Shown: positions 39,039 to 47,921 of the stretch, one piece after another | How positions within the stretch are numbered: position 1 is the first letter of the stretch | Layout of the letters: every line of letters starts with the position of its first letter | From: Rhodobacterales bacterium LSUCC0031 | GTDB taxonomy: Bacteria; Pseudomonadota; Alphaproteobacteria; Rhodobacterales; Rhodobacteraceae | Direction of reading: 5' to 3' | Assembly (NCBI GenBank): GCA_015689735.1 | Contig: WVSP01000003.1 | Location: forward strand, 186,001-250,000 | Length of the DNA: 64,000 bases | Translations under genes and position numbers: made by a program | Notes under the pieces: generated by a model | Database searches by the model: none | The model's input: the letters and a program-made list of their open reading frames with translations, nothing else | What the model was told of the DNA's origin: nothing

Positions 39039-39995
39039 TCACGCCATTTTCATCGCTGCCATCATGCGCGCGCGCCATGCCGCGATATCAGCTGCGGCCG
39101 CATCTTGCGATCTGTGCAGGAGCGCCGCAAGCTCGGCCGCAGCGATGCAGCGCGCAGGGTTCGGCCCATCGATCACGCTATCAAGCGCGGCGCTATCCGC
39201 CTCCCAAGAGCGGGGCGGGAAAAGGTGAAATTCATATCGCGCATCAGCCTGCGGCGTCAGGTTCAATCCGGGCGATTGGATCGGATGCAAAATCCCCAAA
39301 AGCGGATAAAAGATCCGCCCCCGCGCGCCAAGCCACGCCGCGAGCCACGAAAACGTGCTGACCCCCAAGGCCACGTTATGGGCGTTTCGGATTGTCTGGA
39401 AATCATGCAAAACCGACCCGCCGGCCAAGATGCGCGCCGTGGGAAAGGCCCGCCTGAGCGCCTGCGAATAGCGGTCATCACCGAATTGGCCGATAAAGAC
39501 CGGGCGCAACCCCGTATTCTCGATCAGGTCGCGATACCATGCCAGTGGCAACGGCCCGTAGCCCTTGTGCCGCCCCGGCACCAGAATATCTTCCAGCCGC
39601 ACATGGATGACCACCTCGTCATCTGTCGTGGGCGCGCCGGCCTCGCCTTGCGGGTCAAACAGGGCATTGGCCCGCGCGCGCGATGGCAAGGCGTCGAAAT
39701 CGCAGATCGCCTCGGTGATGCGCAGCCGGTCGATCCGGCCTGCGGCGATCTGCGCCAAAAGCCACTCGGTATCGATCCGGCCGGTATCGATCTTGGGCCA
39801 TGCGCGCGCACCGCGCGCATCCGGCCCGCCCGAAAGACCCCATTCCGCGATGTCAAAACCCGTGATCTTGCAGTCGGGAAAGCCCGTGGCAAAGCGATCT
39901 GCGACAAGCAATTGCAACATGCGGTTCGCCATCCGCGACCCATGCCTGATCGAAATTTCACGCAAGCCCTTGGCCCTCACACAAACATCACCCAC
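39039..39995 (-). CDS. Fucosyltransferase-like (GT11-type) protein
   Basis: About 318 residues if the GTG at 39995 is used; the start is uncertain (GTG 39980 and ATG 39933 are alternatives) because longer reading runs into the upstream hydrolase gene. The N-terminal ISIRHGSRMANRMLQLLVADRF is the GGxGNQMFQY-like motif of alpha-1,2-fucosyltransferases and O-fucosyltransferases. VVIHVRLEDI and NAHNVALGVSTFSWLAAWLG match the HxRxxD and late SxFSWWxAxL motifs of the GDP-fucose-binding fold. Donor and acceptor are not predictable. It lies 44 bp downstream of the alpha/beta hydrolase gene on the same strand. Confidence 0.62.
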   Translation of the reverse strand: MGDVCVRAKGLREISIRHGSRMANRMLQLLVADRFATGFPDCKITGFDIAEWGLSGGPDARGARAWPKIDTGRIDTEWLLAQIAAGRIDRLRITEAICDFDALPSRARANALFDPQGEAGAPTTDDEVVIHVRLEDILVPGRHKGYGPLPLAWYRDLIENTGLRPVFIGQFGDDRYSQALRRAFPTARILAGGSVLHDFQTIRNAHNVALGVSTFSWLAAWLGARGRIFYPLLGILHPIQSPGLNLTPQADARYEFHLFPPRSWEADSAALDSVIDGPNPARCIAAAELAALLHRSQDAAAADIAAWRARMMAAMKMA

Positions 39996-40039
39996 CCGCA
40001 AGACCGAAAGCCTAGCAGGGAAATCCCCGCCGCAAAACC

Positions 40040-40789
40040 CTAGTGCGGCGGCAAGACCTCGGCCACCGCACGGGTGATCGTGGCAAGACATGCCGGGTCT
40101 GAAAAACGGTGATCAGCACCTTTGACCAGTTCAAGACGGATATCATCCCCTTCGCTATGCTCAAACAGGCGAAGGGCGACGGCCATCGGCACATCCACAT
40201 CCGCCGTGCCTTGCAATAGCCGCACCGGCACATCAAGGCGCAAAGGGCTTCGTAGCACCAGTTGGTCGCGCCCATCGGTGATCATCCGCCGCGTAATGAT
40301 CATCGGATCGCCATAGTCTGACGGCAGCGCGACCTGCCCCACCTCCATGCACAGGCGGCGCTGATCCTCGGACCAAGAGGCCCACATCCCATCCTCGGTA
40401 AAGTCGGGGGCAGCAGCGATCGTGACCAAACCCGCCAGCCGTTCAGGCATGCGCCGCGCGAGCAACAGGCTGATCCACCCGCCCATGGAAGATCCGACAA
40501 GGATCTGTGGCCCTTGCGTCAAGGCGGTGATTATGGCGCCCGCATCCTCGGCCCATTGACCGATACACCCCTCGGTAAATTCACCACTGCTTTGCCCATG
40601 GCCGGAATAGTCAAACCGCAAGAAAGCGCGACCCGTCGCCTGCGCCCAATCGGCAAGGTGAACCGCCTTGGTCCCCGTCATGTCCGAGCGCAAACCACCC
40701 AGAAAGACCACTCCTGGCCCCTGACCCTGCGTTTGGTGATAGGCCAGCCTGCGGCCTTGCAGCGCATCAAGATACTGTGGTGCGGTCAT
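40040..40789 (-). CDS. Alpha/beta hydrolase (ABHD10-like)
   Basis: A 249-residue cytoplasmic alpha/beta hydrolase. Motifs: VFLGGLRSDMTGTKAV near the oxyanion hole, FDYSGHGQSSGEF, nucleophile elbow LVGSSMGGWISLL with Ser, acid in LLQGTADVDVP, and catalytic His in VKGADHRFSD. The GGLRSDMxGTKA segment is typical of the group containing mitochondrial ABHD10 acyl-protein thioesterase. No signal peptide is seen. Natural substrate unknown. It is divergent from the ArsR-SRPBCC gene across about 120 bp. Confidence 0.8.
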   Translation of the reverse strand: MTAPQYLDALQGRRLAYHQTQGQGPGVVFLGGLRSDMTGTKAVHLADWAQATGRAFLRFDYSGHGQSSGEFTEGCIGQWAEDAGAIITALTQGPQILVGSSMGGWISLLLARRMPERLAGLVTIAAAPDFTEDGMWASWSEDQRRLCMEVGQVALPSDYGDPMIITRRMITDGRDQLVLRSPLRLDVPVRLLQGTADVDVPMAVALRLFEHSEGDDIRLELVKGADHRFSDPACLATITRAVAEVLPPH

Positions 40790-40878
40790 GACTGATCCCT
40801 CCATCCACTCCAGCCTCTAGCTTGCCGCGCGCAACCGCACGGCACAAGACCATCCTTGATCCAACAAGTTACCATATT

Positions 40879-40888
40879 GTCACGTGAC
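40879..40888. promoter_or_regulatory. Palindrome GTCACGTGAC before the ArsR-SRPBCC gene
   Basis: A perfect 10-bp palindrome with partly symmetric AT flanks (ATATT / CTATAG), 24 bp before the start codon and immediately upstream of the AT-rich TATAGAATCACATATAA, which may hold the -10 region. Position and symmetry suit an ArsR-family autoregulatory operator. Confidence 0.45.
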
Positions 40889-40911
40889 TATAGAATCACA
40901 TATAAGACCGC

Positions 40912-41655
40912 ATGGACAAGATTTTCAAAGCCTTGAACGACCCGGCCCGGCGCGCGCTGCTCGACAGCTTGCGCGCGCAAGATGGCCAGTCGCTCAGCCA
41001 GCTTGAAGACCAACTTGCCATGTCCCGCTTTGGGGTCATGAAACATCTCAAGGTCCTCGAAGAGGCCGATCTTGTCATCGCGCGCAGGCAGGGGCGCTTC
41101 AAAATCCATCACCTCAACCCCATGCCGCTGCAAGAATTGCGCGATCGCTGGGTTGCGCCATTCTTGCAGCCAAAGGCCGAAGCGCTCAGCGACCTCAAGA
41201 CACGGCTTGAGTGGCAAAATGCCATGGGACACCCCGATGTCATGGTACAAACCGCCATCCGCTGCACCCAAGAGGCTTTGTGGGCGGCCCTGACGCAGGC
41301 CGATCAGATCGCGCGCTACCATGTCATGAGCCGCACCGTGGATGGTAACCTCCGCCTTGGGCAGGTGACGCGGCACCTGGCCCCGGACGGCACCGAATTG
41401 CTGCGCTACACCACCACCGCGACGCAACCACAAACGCGCATCGCCATGACCTTGACCCCGCATTTCTTGGGGCGGGATGCCACCCCATCGCAGCTAAGCT
41501 ATGAGATCACTTCTCATGGGGCGACATGCTGGCTAAAGATCGCGCAATACCAGATCGCACCGGGTCAAGATGGCTGGGCGCTTCTGTGGGCAAGCCTTGC
41601 CGCCGCGTTGAAATCCTATCTTGAAACCGGCACCGCCATGCAGGCGGCCGTGTAA
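40912..41655 (+). CDS. ArsR-family regulator fused to an SRPBCC (AHSA1) domain
   Basis: A 247-residue fusion. Residues 1-100 form an ArsR winged helix: IFKALNDPARRALLDSLRAQDG, then LSQLEDQLAMSRFGVMKHLKVLEEADLV and the wing ARRQGRFKIHHLN. The usual metal-binding CxC of ArsR is absent. From about residue 112 an SRPBCC/Bet v 1-like domain follows (IRCTQEALWAALTQADQIARY...LKSYLETG), which has a hydrophobic ligand pocket in relatives. The protein is thus probably a one-component ligand sensor. The next gene is a stand-alone SRPBCC protein of matching type, 40 bp downstream. Confidence 0.85.
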   Translation: MDKIFKALNDPARRALLDSLRAQDGQSLSQLEDQLAMSRFGVMKHLKVLEEADLVIARRQGRFKIHHLNPMPLQELRDRWVAPFLQPKAEALSDLKTRLEWQNAMGHPDVMVQTAIRCTQEALWAALTQADQIARYHVMSRTVDGNLRLGQVTRHLAPDGTELLRYTTTATQPQTRIAMTLTPHFLGRDATPSQLSYEITSHGATCWLKIAQYQIAPGQDGWALLWASLAAALKSYLETGTAMQAAV

Positions 41656-41695
41656 GACTTTCCCCCCGAAGGACCCACCCAGAAAGGTACCTTAA

Positions 41696-42154
41696 ATGTC
41701 CAAACCTGATTATGTCTTATCCACCTATATCAAATGCACGCCCGAGGCGCTTTGGACCGCCCTGCGCGATCCGGCCCAGATGGTAAACTATGACTTCTTG
41801 GGCCAAACCGCGACGCTCGAAGGCGATGTGACCGTGTTGCGCACAGCTGACGGCACCGTCACGCTGCACACGCGCGAGCTTGAGGTTGTACCGATGACCC
41901 GGCTTGTCACCAGCTTTGAACCGAAATGGGACGATGTGACATCACCGTCTCGGGTTGTCTATCTGATTGAGGCACAGGGTGATTACTGCCGCCTGACGGT
42001 CGAGCATTATGACCTGAACAACGATCCCGCAGGCGGTACCGCCGATGGCTGGGAGCGCTCGATCGCGGGCCTGAAGTCATGGCTCGAAACAGGTGAGCCG
42101 ACCTGCTTTGGCGGTGACCATCTTTGGGATGAATTCGACGCGGCGAACCCATAA
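41696..42154 (+). CDS. SRPBCC (AHSA1-like) domain protein
   Basis: A 152-residue single SRPBCC domain. YIKCTPEALWTALRDPAQMVNYDF at the start and GWERSIAGLKSWLETGEPT at the end are the conserved AHSA1/activator-of-Hsp90-like elements. It closely parallels the C-terminal domain of the preceding ArsR fusion (CTQEALWAALTQADQ; LKSYLETG), suggesting tandem duplication of the domain. Function unknown; cotranscription with the regulator is likely. Confidence 0.82.
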   Translation: MSKPDYVLSTYIKCTPEALWTALRDPAQMVNYDFLGQTATLEGDVTVLRTADGTVTLHTRELEVVPMTRLVTSFEPKWDDVTSPSRVVYLIEAQGDYCRLTVEHYDLNNDPAGGTADGWERSIAGLKSWLETGEPTCFGGDHLWDEFDAANP

Positions 42155-42296
42155 TCACAGGAAAATTCCGCCGCACATCGGACAGGCCGCGCTGAGTACG
42201 CCTTGACGCGGCCTTGCTGCAACGGCATGCAAGTGTCACGACAATATACCCGCAACCGGGCGTTTCGTAGGCGCCAAACCGACGAGGAGGCCAAAG

Positions 42297-44243
42297 ATGG
42301 CCCAGATCACCCTGACCTTCCCCGATGGCAATACGCGCGACTTTCCCGCCGGGATCACGCCCGTTGCGGTGGCCGCCGCGATCTCCAAATCGCTGGAAAA
42401 GGCCGCGATTTCGGCCACGGTCAACGGCGCGCATTTCGACCTCGCTTGGCCGATCGAAGCGGACGCTTCCATTGCGCTCCACACGATGAAGGATGCCCCC
42501 CAAGCGCTTGAACTGATCCGCCATGACATGGCCCATGTCATGGCCCGCGCCGTGCAGGAGATCTGGCCCGATGTGCGCGTCACCATCGGCCCCGTCATCG
42601 AAAACGGCTGGTATTACGATTTCGACCGCAAAGACCCCTTCACTCCCGAAGATCTTGGCCGGATCGAAGCAAAGATGCGCGAGATCATCAACCTGCGCGA
42701 CCCAGTCAAGACCGAGCTCTGGGACCGCGCCCGCGCCATCGCCCATTACGAAGCCTTGGGCGAACCCTACAAGGTGGAACTGATCGGCATGATCCCCGAG
42801 GGGCAGCCGATCCGCATGTATTGGCATGGACACTGGCAAGATCTCTGCCGTGGTCCGCACCTCGCCCATACCGGGCAACTCCCCGCCGATGCCTTCAAGC
42901 TGATGAGCGTCGCAGGCGCCTATTGGCGCGGCGACAGCAATCGCCCGATGCTGCAACGCATCTACGGTGTGGCCTTCCAGAACCGCGATGATCTCAAGGC
43001 GCATCTGACCTTTCTTGAGGAGGCCGAGAAACGCGACCACCGCCGCCTTGGCCGCGAAATGGGCCTTTTCCACATGCAGGAGGAAGCCCGCGGTCAGGTC
43101 TTCTGGCACCCCCATGGCTGGACCATCTACACCACCCTGCAAGATTACATGCGCCGCCAGCAAAAGCGCGGCGGCTATGTCGAGGTGAATACGCCCCAAG
43201 TCGTGGACCGCAAGCTGTGGGAGGCGTCGGGCCATTGGGACAAGTATCAAGAAAACATGTTCATCGTCGAAGTGGACGAAGATCATGCCCGCGAAAAGGC
43301 GGTGAATGCGCTGAAACCCATGAACTGCCCCTGCCATGTGCAGATCTTCAATGTGGGCCTCAAATCCTACCGCGATCTGCCCTTGCGCATGGCTGAGTTT
43401 GGATCATGCAACCGCTACGAGCCTTCGGGCGCGCTTCATGGCATCATGCGCGTGCGCGGCTTTACCCAAGATGACGCGCATATCTTCTGCACCGAGGACC
43501 AGATCGAGGCAGAGACCGCGCGCTTCATCGACTTCTTGTCCAAGATCTACCGCGATCTGGGCTTTGCAGAATTTGAGGTCTTGTTCTCCACCCGCCCCGA
43601 ACAACGCGCAGGCAGCGACGAAGTTTGGGACAAGGCCGAGGCCGCCCTTCTGGCCGCCACCCGCGCCGCTGGCATCGAACCCGTGGTGAACCCCGGCGAA
43701 GGTGCCTTCTATGGGCCGAAACTGGAATTCACCCTGACCGATGCGATCGGGCGGAAATGGCAATGCGGCACCCATCAGGTCGATTTCGTCCTGCCCGAGC
43801 GGTTGGATGCCAATTACATCGGCCCCGATGGCGAGAAACACCGCCCCGTGATGCTGCACCGCGCCTGCCTTGGCTCCTTCGAACGCTTCATCGGCATCTT
43901 GATCGAGGAACATGCAGGCAAGCTACCTTTCTGGCTTGCGCCGCGCCAGGTTGTCGTCGCCTCCATCGTGTCCGAGGCCGACGAGGCTGTGCAGGCGGCG
44001 GTGGACCAACTGCGCGCCGCGGGCCTGCGCGCCGAGGCCGATATCCGCAACGAAAAGATCAACTACAAGATCCGCGAGCATTCCGTGGGCAAGGTGCCGG
44101 TCATCCTCGCCATCGGCCGCAACGAGGTCGAGGCAGGCACCGTCACCCTGCGCCGCTTGGGCGAAAGCCAGACCCAGTTACGCCCGCTGGCCGACGTTGT
44201 CGCCGGCCTCGCCGCCGAAGCAGTGCCGCCCGACCTTCGTTGA
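42297..44243 (+). CDS. thrS: ThrS, threonyl-tRNA synthetase
   Basis: Class II synthetase charging tRNA-Thr, 648 residues, with the full domain order. A TGS domain opens the protein ([16 protein letters not shown]). The editing domain includes [17 protein letters not shown] with the HxxxH motif. The catalytic core has zinc ligands in [10 protein letters not shown] and the [19 protein letters not shown] segment (motif 2), and CGTHQVDF; motif 3 reads [18 protein letters not shown]. The C-terminal anticodon-binding domain ends the protein. No T-box-like leader was recognised in the 142-bp gap upstream. Confidence 0.98.
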   Translation: MAQITLTFPDGNTRDFPAGITPVAVAAAISKSLEKAAISATVNGAHFDLAWPIEADASIALHTMKDAPQALELIRHDMAHVMARAVQEIWPDVRVTIGPVIENGWYYDFDRKDPFTPEDLGRIEAKMREIINLRDPVKTELWDRARAIAHYEALGEPYKVELIGMIPEGQPIRMYWHGHWQDLCRGPHLAHTGQLPADAFKLMSVAGAYWRGDSNRPMLQRIYGVAFQNRDDLKAHLTFLEEAEKRDHRRLGREMGLFHMQEEARGQVFWHPHGWTIYTTLQDYMRRQQKRGGYVEVNTPQVVDRKLWEASGHWDKYQENMFIVEVDEDHAREKAVNALKPMNCPCHVQIFNVGLKSYRDLPLRMAEFGSCNRYEPSGALHGIMRVRGFTQDDAHIFCTEDQIEAETARFIDFLSKIYRDLGFAEFEVLFSTRPEQRAGSDEVWDKAEAALLAATRAAGIEPVVNPGEGAFYGPKLEFTLTDAIGRKWQCGTHQVDFVLPERLDANYIGPDGEKHRPVMLHRACLGSFERFIGILIEEHAGKLPFWLAPRQVVVASIVSEADEAVQAAVDQLRAAGLRAEADIRNEKINYKIREHSVGKVPVILAIGRNEVEAGTVTLRRLGESQTQLRPLADVVAGLAAEAVPPDLR

Positions 44244-44559
44244 TCACGCAACACGATCCGCTCCGTGATTTTTTCCCAACGCCGCCCCGCACACGCCGGG
44301 CGGCGTTTGAAATATTTGCGCGCCAATCGCCGTGCCGATGATCTCGCCCCCTGAAACGCGGCCGGAAAGGCAATTTGTAACCTCTTGAAATAGCGTGATC
44401 TTGCGAAAATCGTGTCATCACGCGCGATCACGGCACCGTGGCCCACAAGACCGTGATTGGCGCGTCAGCCGTCACATGGGGCAGCCTGCACATGTCCACC
44501 GATCCACGGATTGGACCTGTGAAAACAAGTTCATTACCCACGCAACGGAGTGTTGTTCC
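44244..44559. other. Intergenic region thrS to bufferin operon
   Basis: A 316-bp gap. It holds the thrS terminator (44280-44308) and then about 250 bp with no credible gene. A GTAACC at 44377 and several CGAA/GATCACG words suggest the bufferin promoter lies in 44370-44420, but the exact element could not be fixed. A GGAG lies 10 bp before the precursor start. Confidence 0.5.
44280..44308 (+). terminator. thrS intrinsic terminator
   Basis: Stem CGCCGCCC (44280-44287) with GGGCGGCG (44298-44305), 10-nt loop, followed by TTTGAAATATTT. The U-tract is short but the stem is strong and lies 37 bp after the thrS stop. Confidence 0.7.
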
Positions 44560-44850
44560 ATGACCACCGCCACCAAATCCCTCGCCTTGCTGGGCGCTGT
44601 CACTGCCGCAGTCACCGCACATGGCGTGACCGAAGCCCAAGCGCAGGCGCAAGAGAAGTGCTACGGCATTTCGCTTGCAGGCGAAAACGACTGCGCCGCT
44701 GGCCCCGGCACCACCTGCGCCGGTTCCTCGACCGTCGATTATCAGGGCAACGCCTGGAAATTCGTCGCCGCCGGCACCTGCGTCACGATGGAAAAGGACG
44801 GCGGCCGCATGGGTTCACTCGAGCCGCTCGATCGCGACCTGCCCGCATAA
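44560..44850 (+). CDS. bufA1: DUF2282 bufferin-type RiPP precursor (BufA1-like)
   Basis: A 96-residue precursor with a Sec-type signal peptide (about 1-30: positively charged start, hydrophobic core [13 protein letters not shown], then an AQAQA region). The mature part has four cysteines at 34, 45, 53 and 74 in the DUF2282 pattern [23 protein letters not shown]...GTC. Such peptides, called bufferins in Caulobacter, are modified on cysteines by a DUF692 (MNIO) enzyme and bind copper in the periplasm. The following three genes are exactly the DUF692, DUF2063 and DoxX partners, which makes the assignment firm. A perfect hairpin follows 13 bp after the stop. Confidence 0.88.
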   Translation: MTTATKSLALLGAVTAAVTAHGVTEAQAQAQEKCYGISLAGENDCAAGPGTTCAGSSTVDYQGNAWKFVAAGTCVTMEKDGGRMGSLEPLDRDLPA

Positions 44851-44862
44851 GCAATGCCCCTT

Positions 44863-44889
44863 GATCCCGCGGCGCCCCGTCGCGGGATC
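44863..44889 (+). promoter_or_regulatory. Perfect 9-bp hairpin between bufA and bufB
   Basis: Arms GATCCCGCG (44863-44871) and CGCGGGATC (44881-44889), 9-nt loop, lying between the precursor stop and the proposed bufB start at 44917. No U-tract follows. It could attenuate transcription or shield the 3' end of the precursor message, raising the precursor-to-enzyme ratio. Confidence 0.65.
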
Positions 44890-44916
44890 ACCACCCAGAT
44901 GCCCGAAGGCCAAACA

Positions 44917-45777
44917 ATGCTCGACGCCACCGCCCCCCGCACCCTACCCGCCGCTGCCGGGATCGGCTACAAGTCCCAGCATTTCGCCGGGCTGATGGCG
45001 GCCCCAGGCCCTGTCGGCTGGCTCGAAATCCATGCCGAGAACTACATGGCCGCCGGTGGCAGATCTATCGCGCAATTGCGCGCCCTTGCCGACCATTTTC
45101 CGATCTCCGCCCATGGCGTGGGCCTGTCGATCGGCGGCGAAGGCCCGCTTGATACTGACCACCTTGCACGGCTGCGCCACCTGTGCGACTGGCTGCAACC
45201 CGCGCGCTTTTCCGAGCATCTCGCATGGTCCACCCATGATACGGGCTTTCTCAACGACCTTCTGCCCCTGCCCTATACTGCCGCCACGCTCGCCCGCGTC
45301 TGCACCCATATCGAGCAGGTGCAAGAGGCGCTTGGCCGCCGGATGCTGCTCGAAAACCCTGCGACATACCTAGCTTTCGCGGAAAGCCAGATGGCAGAGG
45401 TCGATTTCCTCTCCGAGATCAGCCGCCGCACCGGCTGCGGGCTATTGCTCGACGTCAACAATGTCTTCGTCTCGGCCACCAACCAAGGCTGGGATGCGCG
45501 CGCTTATATCGACGCCTTCCCCCTGCATGCCGTGGGCGAGATCCATCTGGGCGGCCATGACACCGATGCCGACGACCAAGGTCGCCCGCTTCTGATCGAC
45601 AGCCATGGCCGCGCCGTTGTGGACCCTGTCTGGGCGCTTTACGCCCATACCATCGCCCGCGGCGGCCCGCGCCCCACGCTCATCGAATGGGACAATGACG
45701 TGCCGCCCTTGACCGAACTTCAGGCCGAGGCCGCGCGCGCCACGGCAATCCTCACCCCGGTCGAGGACACGCCATGA
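44917..45777 (+). CDS. bufB: DUF692 multinuclear non-haem iron oxidase (BufB-like MNIO)
   Basis: TIM-barrel iron enzyme of the MNIO family that modifies cysteines of the bufferin precursor (thiooxazole formation is reported for Caulobacter bufferins). The 286-residue form retains all expected metal and active-site residues: Glu37/His39/Glu41/Asn42 in EIHAEN, His66 in [10 protein letters not shown], Glu100-His101, Glu146-Asn147, Asp179 with NN in LDVNNV, EIHLGGH 208-214, Asp228/His230 and the IEWDNDVP end. ATG 44917, with GAAGG upstream, is preferred over ATG 44854 because the extra 21 codons contain the intergenic hairpin. The stop overlaps bufC by 4 bp. Confidence 0.9.
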   Translation: MLDATAPRTLPAAAGIGYKSQHFAGLMAAPGPVGWLEIHAENYMAAGGRSIAQLRALADHFPISAHGVGLSIGGEGPLDTDHLARLRHLCDWLQPARFSEHLAWSTHDTGFLNDLLPLPYTAATLARVCTHIEQVQEALGRRMLLENPATYLAFAESQMAEVDFLSEISRRTGCGLLLDVNNVFVSATNQGWDARAYIDAFPLHAVGEIHLGGHDTDADDQGRPLLIDSHGRAVVDPVWALYAHTIARGGPRPTLIEWDNDVPPLTELQAEAARATAILTPVEDTP

Positions 45778-46508
45778 CCGGCCAAAGCGCATTTGCGACC
45801 GCCTTGCTCGACCCTGCCCGACCCACACCCGAAGGGCTGCAAAACCCCTTTGGTGGAGCTGTCGGCAAACGCTTCGATGTCTATCGCAACAATGTCGCCG
45901 TCTCATTGACCGCCGCCTTGGAAACCGGCTTTCCCACCGTGTGCAAGCTTGTGGGCGATGATTTCTTCAAGGCGCTGGCAGGGGTATATCTGCGTGCCAA
46001 TCCGCCCAGCGATCCGCGCTTGGCCCTTTACGGCACCACATTCCCCGGCTTTCTGGCCCGCTTCGAACCCGCACGGCCCTATGGCTACCTGCCCGATGTC
46101 GCGCGCCTCGACCTTGGGCTGCGCCAATCCTACCATGCCGCCGATGCAGCGCCCTTCGACACGACAGGGCTCGACCCCGCCGCCGTCCTGTTGCTCAAAC
46201 CCCGCCTTGCGCCTGCGACGCTGATCCTGTCCTCGCACCACCCGGTCTTCGCGATCTGGCGCTTCAATCACGAGGCGGGCGCACCCAAGCCCGACCCCGC
46301 CCCCCAAGACGTGCTGATCGCGCGCAAAGGGTATGACCCCGCGCCGCATCTCTTGCCACCCGGTGGGCTGGTGCTTGCCCGCGCGCTCAAGGGGCGGCTC
46401 ACGCTGGCCGAGGCGATGACCCGCACGCTGGCCGCCCACCCCACCGCCGATATCGCGGCGCTTGTCACCTTGCTGTTCACCTCCGGCGCCTTGACCAACG
46501 ACGCCTGA
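45774..46508 (+). CDS. bufC: DUF2063 partner of MNIO (BufC-like)
   Basis: A 244-residue protein with the HvfC/BufC N-terminal DNA-binding-like DUF2063 domain: [34 protein letters not shown] (start of domain about residue 32), then [19 protein letters not shown], and a C-terminal winged-helix-like region ending [14 protein letters not shown]. In studied pairs this protein binds the precursor leader and presents it to the MNIO enzyme. Its ATG overlaps the bufB stop, consistent with an obligate complex. Confidence 0.88.
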   Translation: MTGQSAFATALLDPARPTPEGLQNPFGGAVGKRFDVYRNNVAVSLTAALETGFPTVCKLVGDDFFKALAGVYLRANPPSDPRLALYGTTFPGFLARFEPARPYGYLPDVARLDLGLRQSYHAADAAPFDTTGLDPAAVLLLKPRLAPATLILSSHHPVFAIWRFNHEAGAPKPDPAPQDVLIARKGYDPAPHLLPPGGLVLARALKGRLTLAEAMTRTLAAHPTADIAALVTLLFTSGALTNDA

Positions 46509-46534
46509 CACCTGACGCCCCGAAAGGATGCCCG

Positions 46535-47113
46535 ATGCACGCGCTTGTCACCCTGCACGCCCGCCTTTTCGGCGCGCTCGAAACCCACCTCGCCCCGGCC
46601 CTCTTGCCCAGCCTTGCGCGGCTGCTTTTTGTCGGCGCGCTCTTCATGTATTACTGGAATGCCGGATTGACCAAGCTTGGCGATGGGGTCGGCGGCCTGT
46701 TTCACCTGTCCGCCGGGGCCTATGTGCAAATCCTGCCCCGCGCGGTCGAGGCAGTGGGCTATGACCCCTCGGCCTTGGGCGGATTGGCGCGCGCCACCGT
46801 GCTCTTCGGCACATGGGCGGAATTCGTCCTGCCGATCCTGCTGGCGCTGGGGCTCTTCACCCGGATCGCGGCCTTGGGCATGATCGGCTTTGTCATCGCC
46901 CAGACATGGGTGGATGTCATGGGCCACGGCGCAGCCTTGGGCGCGCTATTCGACCGCCATGCCGATGGGCTGATCGACACCCGCGCCCTTTGGCTCTTTC
47001 CGCTTGTCGTGTTGGCGCTGCGTGGGGCGGGGCCAATCGCTCTCGATGCCGCACTCGCCCGCTGGTATCAGCCCAAGAGCGCCGCTTTCGTCGCCTTGTC
47101 CCAGCCGAGGTAA
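46535..47113 (+). CDS. DoxX-family membrane protein (BufD-like)
   Basis: A 192-residue integral membrane protein with about four helices (for example LARLLFVGALFMYYWNAGLTKL, ATVLFGTWAEFVLPILLALGLF, IAALGMIGFVIAQTW, ALWLFPLVVLALRG). The FxWxAGxxKL start and WAEFVLPILLALGLFTR are typical of DoxX proteins that accompany DUF2282/DUF692/DUF2063 operons. Role there is unknown; it may help redox or export steps of the copper-binding peptide. The 3' end overlaps the convergent ArsC/Spx-like gene by 46 bp. Confidence 0.82.
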   Translation: MHALVTLHARLFGALETHLAPALLPSLARLLFVGALFMYYWNAGLTKLGDGVGGLFHLSAGAYVQILPRAVEAVGYDPSALGGLARATVLFGTWAEFVLPILLALGLFTRIAALGMIGFVIAQTWVDVMGHGAALGALFDRHADGLIDTRALWLFPLVVLALRGAGPIALDAALARWYQPKSAAFVALSQPR

Positions 47114-47394
47114 AGCTTCCCACCCGCCACGATCAAGGGCCGCTTCATCACGCTGGGATATGCCGCCAAAAGCGCCACGGGATCGGCCGCCTGCGCCGCC
47201 GTATCAAGCCCCCGCCACGTGGTCGAACGGCGATTGATCAAAGCATCCTCGAACTGCGCCAAGGCTTGGTCGCGCAGGGCATCAGGCAGGCCCGCCTCCC
47301 GCAGATCGACCAACACCGCTGCATGCCCCGCCGCCACCAGATCGCGCACTGCCGCACGGCAGGTGTCGCAATTTTTCAATCCAAAGACCTGCAT
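47068..47394 (-). CDS. ArsC/Spx-family small thioredoxin-fold protein
   Basis: A 108-residue protein: MQVFGLKNCDTCRAAVRDL with a CxxC at residues 9-12, then LVDLREAGLP, INRRSTTWRGL, and VMKRPLIVAGGKLYLGWD. This is the ArsC/Spx/YffB family; the NCDTC and MKRPLI motifs fit YffB-like proteins. Arsenate reduction is not supported by neighbours. Its stop lies 46 bp inside the 3' end of the convergent doxX gene. Confidence 0.85.
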   Translation of the reverse strand: MQVFGLKNCDTCRAAVRDLVAAGHAAVLVDLREAGLPDALRDQALAQFEDALINRRSTTWRGLDTAAQAADPVALLAAYPSVMKRPLIVAGGKLYLGWDKATKAALLG

Positions 47395-47644
47395 TTTGCT
47401 ACCTCTTTCAGCAGTTGCTCCGCAAAACACGCAACCCAAACGGGAAAACACGTATTTCAAGCGCCAAAATCTCGCCAATTCTTGTTTTTCCCACCCGCCG
47501 CGCCATCATTTTCGATGTGGCCAAGGGTTGCAAGCCACCATCCGGCGGGCGCCTGCCGAATGGCTGGACAAGACCCGATGCGCCATCCTGCGCCGCATCA
47601 CCAACGGGCGGGTTGACGAGGACTGAACAAGGAAAGACAGATCG

Positions 47645-47854
47645 ATGCCCACTGGCACCGTAAAATGGTTCAACACCACCAAGGGTTTTGGCTTTATCGC
47701 GCCCGATGATGGCGGCAAGGATGTGTTCGTGCATATCTCGGCGGTGGAACGCGCCGGCATGACCGGCTTGCCCGACAACATGAAGATCAGCTTCGAGTTG
47801 CGCGAAGGCCGCGATGGGCGGTCCTCGGCGGTCGAGTTGCAAAAGATCGGCTGA
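47645..47854 (+). CDS. Cold-shock protein (CspA family)
   Basis: A 69-residue OB-fold nucleic-acid-binding protein. RNP1 is KGFGFIAPDDG and RNP2 is DVFVHISAVERAG; it opens GTVKWFNTTKGF. The family binds single-stranded RNA/DNA and melts RNA structure in the cold or at entry to stationary phase. The 250-bp region upstream (47395-47644) holds no supported gene and may contain a structured leader, common for csp genes. An AAGGAAAG ribosome site precedes the ATG. Confidence 0.95.
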   Translation: MPTGTVKWFNTTKGFGFIAPDDGGKDVFVHISAVERAGMTGLPDNMKISFELREGRDGRSSAVELQKIG

Positions 47855-47921
47855 CCCCCCGCCCCTGCGCGCAGCCCGCCCGATGGCGCCACAGCGTGAC
47901 GCCAGAGGACGGGCCTTTCGT

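Noticed and set aside
42155-42296. T-box or other riboswitch leader before thrS
   Set aside because: The gap is only 142 bp, no T-box sequence or specifier stem was seen, and T-boxes are not expected in alphaproteobacteria.
44377-44407. GTAACC and CGAA words before the bufferin operon, recalling an ECF SigF-type promoter described in Caulobacter
   Set aside because: The spacer is about 21 bp, longer than the 16-17 bp I would expect, so the match is not good enough to claim the promoter.
47395-47644. Possible small gene upstream of the cold-shock gene
   Set aside because: Several frames are open but none has a start with a ribosome site plus a recognisable domain; the region fits a csp leader equally well.
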